Assembly: GCF_021117405.1 (NCBI RefSeq)
Contig: NZ_CP088251.1
Location: forward strand, 2,418,001-2,482,000
Source of the DNA: Frateuria edaphi
Lineage (GTDB): Bacteria; Pseudomonadota; Gammaproteobacteria; Xanthomonadales; Rhodanobacteraceae
Length of the DNA: 64,000 bases
Direction: 5' to 3'
A program made the position numbers and the translations under genes. Positions within the stretch are counted from its first letter, which is position 1; every line of letters starts with the position of its first letter. Below are positions 60,053 to 64,000 of this stretch, piece by piece. The notes under the pieces are model-generated. The model was not told the DNA's origin. It saw only the letters and a list, made by a program, of their open reading frames with translations, and did not search any database.

Positions 60053-61891
60053 ATGCTTATCCCGAACGCTTCCTGGCATCGCACGCTGGCCATCGCGATG
60101 CTCTTGGTGGCACCGGCCTTCGGCGCGGGCGCACGCCCGCATGCCTCTCTCGAGGTCGCGCCACAGGTGGCTGCCACCGATCCGGTTCCATCGGTCGATC
60201 CGCGCGTACCGCGCGCCGCCGGCACCCCATGCCGGGTCGAGCTGCTGCACAACCGCCCGTGGCCCCAGGAGAACGTCTACATGGTCGTCGACCCGACGAT
60301 TACCTACGTGCCTCCCGCGGCCTGTCCACCGCCGTGGTCCAAGGTCATCCTCACGCTGGATGTGCAAACCACCCGGCGTTCTATCGTGGAAACGCTCGGC
60401 ATGGACTTGGCGCACGTGCGGCTGTTCCGCAGCGCGGCACCGCGCTACGAGGGCCTGTCGCGCTGGCATGTCGAACGCGACCTGACGGACTACAGCGCGC
60501 TGTTCAGGGCGCCGCACACCGGAAGCATCTGGAGCACGCAGAACCCGGAGGCCATCGACTACGACTGGCCCGATCACCTGCCCATCTACTACGCGACCGC
60601 GCGCCTGCTTTTCTATCCGTCTACCTCTGCCACGCCGGCGCCGCGTGTGCCCGATGCCGTCATCGGGGTCAACCGGGGTTCGCCGGTGGCCCTGCCGCAC
60701 AACATCGTCCGCGCCTACGTGGACGTCGAGAACGGGTTTCTGCCGGGCGACCCGCTCTGGTTTACCTGCTGGAGCAATGATTCCGCGGGCGTGCGGCTCG
60801 GCGATGTCTTCGCGCCCGGGACGAATCCCAAGGTGGCGATCAATCCCCCGGACGAAGGATGTGGCGGCGGCAGTTTCCGCGAACTGCAGGTCAGGGTCGA
60901 CGGCAGGCTCGCGGGAATCGCTCCGGTCTTCCCGTTGGTGATCGCCGATCTGAGCTGGTACCACCCCAACAGCGCCAACCTGCCGCTCCCCACTCTGGAG
61001 ATGCTGAACTTCAAGCCCTACCGGGTCGATCTTTCGCCGTTCGCGGCGATCCTTAGTGCCGCCGGACCCCACGATGTTTCCACCGGCGCGGCCGGCACGC
61101 TGCTGCTCTACCTCGACCGCAATCGCACCCAGGTGACCGGCGCGGTGACGCTCAACACCCTCGCGACCGAAAACGGCGCACCCGTCGACACCAACACCGT
61201 CGAGCAGAACGGGGATAGCACGCAAGGTGACATCCGCACGCGCGAGCACCGCGACTTCACGATTCGCGGCTTCGTGAACACGTCGGGCGGGCGCATCGAT
61301 TCGATCGTCCACCAGACCAACGACTTCTCCAACGTCCAGGCATTCCACCTCGAGGGACCGGACCGGCCGGACCAGTACGACACACCGATCGAAAAGCTCT
61401 ACGTCCAGCACCTGTGGCTGGCCAGCACGGCAGTACAGACCAGCCGACGCTCCCAGGGCACGCGACTGATCAGTCGGGATCAGGTCACCACCCGTTACCC
61501 ACTGGAACTGAGCTGGCACATGGCCGCGACGGTCACGCTCAGCGACGCGTTCATCGTCGACTTCCACCGCACCAACATCACCGTGCGGCAGCACCGCGTA
61601 GTCGATGGCGACCACTACAAGCCCGGCTTCGGCCACTACACCACGCATGCCGGCGCGCGCTTCTTCTCCACCGTGAAAGGTGGCGACGAACAGACCGACC
61701 CGCGCTGGGAGGGCTTCACGACGCGCAGCTACCGGGACAATTTCGGCAGCTGCTATTTCGGGGAACTGGACGCGCGTGGCGGCACGATCATCGGCCGCTC
61801 GCTGGGCACCGCTTGCCCCGATGGCCGCAACCGCGTGCGCTGGTTCGCGCATCCGGACGGCTCGCCGGAAAGCCTTGGCTGGTGGCGTTGA
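60053..61891 (+). CDS. Exported peptide-N-glycosidase A (PNGase A) family protein
   Basis: A 612-residue exported protein starting at 60053 (GGTGGAGGCTCCTC before the ATG). The signal peptide ends about residue 27 (FGAGA). It matches the PNGase A family, which removes N-linked glycans from peptides: the typical opening PPAACPPPWSKVILTLDVQT, LGMDLAHVRLFRSAAPRYEG, WHVERDLTDYSALFRAPHTG, then LPIYYATARLLFYPSTSATP. The C-terminal half (YVDVENGFLPGDPLWFTCWS, TDPRWEGFTTRSYRDNFGSC) is family-like too. It could release glycans from host or prey glycoproteins. The partial gene at 63497 is a paralog with a similar upstream region. Confidence 0.75.
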   Translation: MLIPNASWHRTLAIAMLLVAPAFGAGARPHASLEVAPQVAATDPVPSVDPRVPRAAGTPCRVELLHNRPWPQENVYMVVDPTITYVPPAACPPPWSKVILTLDVQTTRRSIVETLGMDLAHVRLFRSAAPRYEGLSRWHVERDLTDYSALFRAPHTGSIWSTQNPEAIDYDWPDHLPIYYATARLLFYPSTSATPAPRVPDAVIGVNRGSPVALPHNIVRAYVDVENGFLPGDPLWFTCWSNDSAGVRLGDVFAPGTNPKVAINPPDEGCGGGSFRELQVRVDGRLAGIAPVFPLVIADLSWYHPNSANLPLPTLEMLNFKPYRVDLSPFAAILSAAGPHDVSTGAAGTLLLYLDRNRTQVTGAVTLNTLATENGAPVDTNTVEQNGDSTQGDIRTREHRDFTIRGFVNTSGGRIDSIVHQTNDFSNVQAFHLEGPDRPDQYDTPIEKLYVQHLWLASTAVQTSRRSQGTRLISRDQVTTRYPLELSWHMAATVTLSDAFIVDFHRTNITVRQHRVVDGDHYKPGFGHYTTHAGARFFSTVKGGDEQTDPRWEGFTTRSYRDNFGSCYFGELDARGGTIIGRSLGTACPDGRNRVRWFAHPDGSPESLGWWR

Positions 61892-61900
61892 GCGAACAAA

Positions 61901-61937
61901 GGGACGTGGCTTATGAGCCCTCGCTTTTGCCACGTCC
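61901..61937. repeat. Hairpin repeat element, copy 2
   Basis: GGGACGTGGC (61901-61910) pairs with GCCACGTCC (61929-61937) around an 18-base loop, 10 bases after the PNGase A stop. It matches the element at 59675-59712 in arms, loop length and the AAGGG flank. Confidence 0.75.
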
Positions 61938-62183
61938 GTTTCGTGCACGAGATCTGCCGCGGCGTCAGCCGATCAGCTCAAAGCACCCCGCCGCAGTGGG
62001 GCGAATAAATCAGGCGCCGGGCGAATTGGCAGGGCCGCCTCGGATGCGTTCGCATGGGCATGCATTGCCGAAGCGGCCTTATCCGTCCCCCGCATGAAGG
62101 CAGCGCGATCTTTCGACTGCGGGGCGGAGCGGATCGCGGATTCGTTCACGCGTCCTTTGGACGCTCGCGATTAATCCGCGCCC

Positions 62184-63320
62184 ATGTCCACCTCCGACGC
62201 CACAGTGGCTGCTGCATTGATGGACGCCTTCGCCCGGCGCACCGGGCTCGACGGGGATACGCTCCCGGTGCGCTACCTGTGGACCGACGCGTTCGCAACC
62301 TGCAACTTCCTGGGCTTGGCCCAGGCCGGCGGCGGCGCGCGCTACGACGCCCTTGCCCAACGCACGATCACGCAGGTGCACGAGGTGCTTGCGCATTTCC
62401 GCGCCGACGACTTCCGCAGCGGCTGGCTGCGCGGGCCGCATGGCTGCGCCGATGACGACCACCCCACCCGCCCCGGGCTGCGCATCGGCAAGCCGCTGCC
62501 CGAACGCGCCGCCGGCGAGCCGTTCGACGAGCGGCTGGAGTGGGAGCGTGACGGGCAGTACTTCCACTACCTGACCCGCTGGATGCATGCGCTCGACCGC
62601 TGCGTGCGCCTCCGCCACGCGGCGCACTCCAATCGCTGGGCCCGCGAACTGGCCGACACCGCGCACCGCGCTTTCGCCGCGAGCGGCGGGGGCATGTACT
62701 GGAAGATGAGCACGGACCTCGCCCGTCCACTGGTCGCCTCGATGGGCCAGCACGACCCGCTCGACGGCCTGCTCACCGCACGAGCGCTGCAGGCCACGGC
62801 GCAGGTCCTGGGCGACGCCTCGGGGCCCTCGCTCGACGCGGCGATCGCCGGTTACACCGGCATGCTGCACGGCAGCCAGCTGGCCACCGCCGACCCGCTG
62901 GGACTGGGCGGCCTGCTGGTCGACGCGCTGCGTCTGGACCGACTGTCGCAGGCCGGCAACACGGGTGATCGCGCACTGCTCGATCATCTGCTCGCCGCCG
63001 CGCTCGCCAGCCTGCCGCATGGCCAGCGCTCGCTCCATGGAGCAGCCAACACACGCCTGGGCTTTCGCGAGCTGGGCCTCGCGATCGGCCTGGCCGCGCT
63101 CGAACGACTGATCGCCGCGCCGATGAGTCGCACGAACCAGGCACGCCTGGATGCCTTCCGTTCCTATCTGCCGCTGCGGCGGGCGATCATCGATTACTGG
63201 CTTGCCCCGGACCACCGCGCTGCGGCCTCATGGACCGCACACCGAGACATCAACGAAGTCATGCTGGCTACCAGTCTGATGCCGGACGGATGGCTCGGCG
63301 ACCAGGCACCGTCCGGTTGA
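62184..63320 (+). CDS. Unrecognised 378-residue protein, probably all-helical barrel
   Basis: A soluble protein with no signal peptide, rich in alternating helices and His/Arg/Asp/Trp (LPVRYLWTDAFATCNFLGLA, QRTITQVHEVLAHFRADDFR, RDGQYFHYLTRWMHALDRCV, ARELADTAHRAFAASGGGMY, WKMSTDLARPLVASMGQHDP, LTARALQATAQVLG, LGFRELGLAIGLAALERLIA). The repeated helix pairs resemble a six-hairpin (alpha/alpha) barrel, as in some glycosidases or lanthionine-cyclase-like proteins, but I cannot assign a family or catalytic residues. It lies between the two PNGase A paralogs, 293 bases after the first and 176 before the second. Confidence 0.6.
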   Translation: MSTSDATVAAALMDAFARRTGLDGDTLPVRYLWTDAFATCNFLGLAQAGGGARYDALAQRTITQVHEVLAHFRADDFRSGWLRGPHGCADDDHPTRPGLRIGKPLPERAAGEPFDERLEWERDGQYFHYLTRWMHALDRCVRLRHAAHSNRWARELADTAHRAFAASGGGMYWKMSTDLARPLVASMGQHDPLDGLLTARALQATAQVLGDASGPSLDAAIAGYTGMLHGSQLATADPLGLGGLLVDALRLDRLSQAGNTGDRALLDHLLAAALASLPHGQRSLHGAANTRLGFRELGLAIGLAALERLIAAPMSRTNQARLDAFRSYLPLRRAIIDYWLAPDHRAAASWTAHRDINEVMLATSLMPDGWLGDQAPSG

Positions 63321-63407
63321 CGACCCACCTTGGGCCGGGCCCGACCGGCGTGGCTACGTCGGCGCCGGGTCTCATGGCGAGCGCGGCCCATCGCTGCCTT
63401 CCTTCCT

Positions 63408-63421
63408 TTGATCGACATCAA
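63408..63421. promoter_or_regulatory. Consensus FNR-like site upstream of the second PNGase A family gene
   Basis: TTGAT-CGAC-ATCAA is a perfect TTGAT-N4-ATCAA dyad, the consensus for FNR-type regulators, 89 bases upstream of the ATG at 63497. The equivalent site at 59960 precedes the paralog. The flanking sequence (CGGAGTAACACGCTACGCGGGG, then CAACGCGGTGGAGGC) also matches the region upstream of the first copy. Confidence 0.6.
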
Positions 63422-63496
63422 GCCATGCCGCGGGGAGCGGAGTAACACGCTACGCGGGGCCAGGATGGATCGACCGCAACGCGGTGGAGGCTTCGC

Positions 63497-64000
63497 ATGA
63501 CCTTTCGACACCATTCCCTGCATCGGGCGCTGGTCGCCACGGTGTGCATGTCGGCGCCGGCCCTTGTCATGGCCGCCCAATCACCCGCCGGTCCGGCCAT
63601 CGCGCCCCAGGTGGCATCGACCAACCCGGTCGCATCGGTCGATCCGCGCGTGCCGCCGGCGGCCGGGCAGCCCTGCGCGGTGGAGCTCATGCGCGATCGC
63701 GTGTGGGCGCAAGGCGACCCTAACTACGATCCCAACGCGCCGATCACCTACGTGCCGCCGCCCGCCTGCCCGCCACCGTGGTCGAAAGTGATCCTCAAAC
63801 TGGACGTGCGCAGCGTCCAGCGCTCATGGGCGCAGACGCTCGGCATGGACCTCGCGCACGTGCGGCTGTTCCGTAGTATCACGCCCCACTACGACGGCGA
63901 TTCGCGCTGGCATGTCGAGCGCGACCTGACCGACTACAGCGCGCTGTTCCGGGTGCCGCGCACGGGCGTCATCTGGATGACGCAGAACGACGACCTTTCC
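63497..64000 (+). CDS. PNGase A family protein, second paralog (truncated by window end)
   Basis: The first 168 residues of a protein continuing beyond the window. It starts at 63497 (GGTGGAGGCTTCGC before the ATG), with a signal peptide ending about residue 27 (ALVMA). From the first Cys it parallels the gene at 60053: PITYVPPPACPPPWSKVILK, TLGMDLAHVRLFRS (identical in both copies), WHVERDLTDYSALFRVPRTG. It is clearly a duplicate that has diverged; the catalytic half is not visible. Its upstream region, including the FNR-like site, is also duplicated. Confidence 0.75.
   Translation, partial: MTFRHHSLHRALVATVCMSAPALVMAAQSPAGPAIAPQVASTNPVASVDPRVPPAAGQPCAVELMRDRVWAQGDPNYDPNAPITYVPPPACPPPWSKVILKLDVRSVQRSWAQTLGMDLAHVRLFRSITPHYDGDSRWHVERDLTDYSALFRVPRTGVIWMTQNDDLS

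Noticed and set aside
1-64000. CRISPR arrays, tRNA or rRNA genes, insertion sequences, prophage genes
   Set aside because: I found no spaced direct-repeat array, no cloverleaf-like sequence, and no transposase, integrase or phage structural gene.

Overview
The window is GC-rich chromosomal DNA in which genuine genes are packed on both strands and separated by perfect GC-rich hairpins. Gene content (XVIPCD-type effector, TonB-dependent receptor, many secreted peptidases, tryptophan-halogenase-like flavoprotein, peptide-N-glycanase A family proteins) points to a gammaproteobacterium of the Xanthomonadales, most likely Rhodanobacteraceae (Luteibacter/Dyella/Rhodanobacter-like). This is inferred from families and base composition, not from a marker gene. 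I see no rRNA or tRNA genes, CRISPR arrays, transposases, integrases or prophage genes.

Layout. 0-5 kb: a borosin-type peptide-backbone N-methyltransferase at the left edge, two secreted proteins of unknown function, and a LuxR-type regulator with a degenerate receiver domain. 5-20 kb: two paralogous S8 peptidases, two peroxiredoxin-like genes, a ScyD/ScyE-like propeller, an AraC/VOC/DUF1801 operon, a BON/glycine-zipper stress pair, a CapA plus TupA-like ATP-grasp pair with foreign-looking codons, and an M61 peptidase. 20-22 kb: an XVIPCD effector with peptidoglycan-related domains and its LprI-type immunity partner. 22-31 kb: assorted metabolic and small conserved genes, a beta-lactamase-fold remnant with an internal deletion, a large hybrid histidine kinase, a GST and MtfA. 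31-46 kb: pyrC, a sedolisin (S53), an RsuA/RluF-like pseudouridine synthase lacking its catalytic Asp, DUF1456, DUF5996, barstar, a LysR/lipocalin divergent pair, CHMI, sulfotransferase, TPR lipoprotein, solitary ExbD and a soluble CadC-like regulator. 46-58 kb: a carbohydrate-use locus (GH3 BglX, GH43-like protein with discoidin and Fn3 domains, glucoamylase-like/GH144 protein, tryptophan-halogenase-like flavoprotein, large TonB-dependent receptor). 58-64 kb: a TolB-like propeller and two paralogous PNGase A family proteins (the second cut by the window end) with matching TTGAT-N4-ATCAA-type sites, separated by an unrecognised 378-residue protein.

How it works together. Much of the window encodes exported degradative enzymes (S8, S8, S53, M61, GH3, GH43, GH144, PNGase A) plus an outer-membrane importer, fitting a predatory or polymer-degrading lifestyle. 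The effector/immunity pair fits contact-dependent killing by a Xanthomonadales type IV secretion system encoded elsewhere. The items most worth a second look are the split-borosin methyltransferase at the left edge, the effector/immunity pair, the receptor-halogenase-glucanase operon, and the duplicated PNGase A genes with their shared upstream sites.
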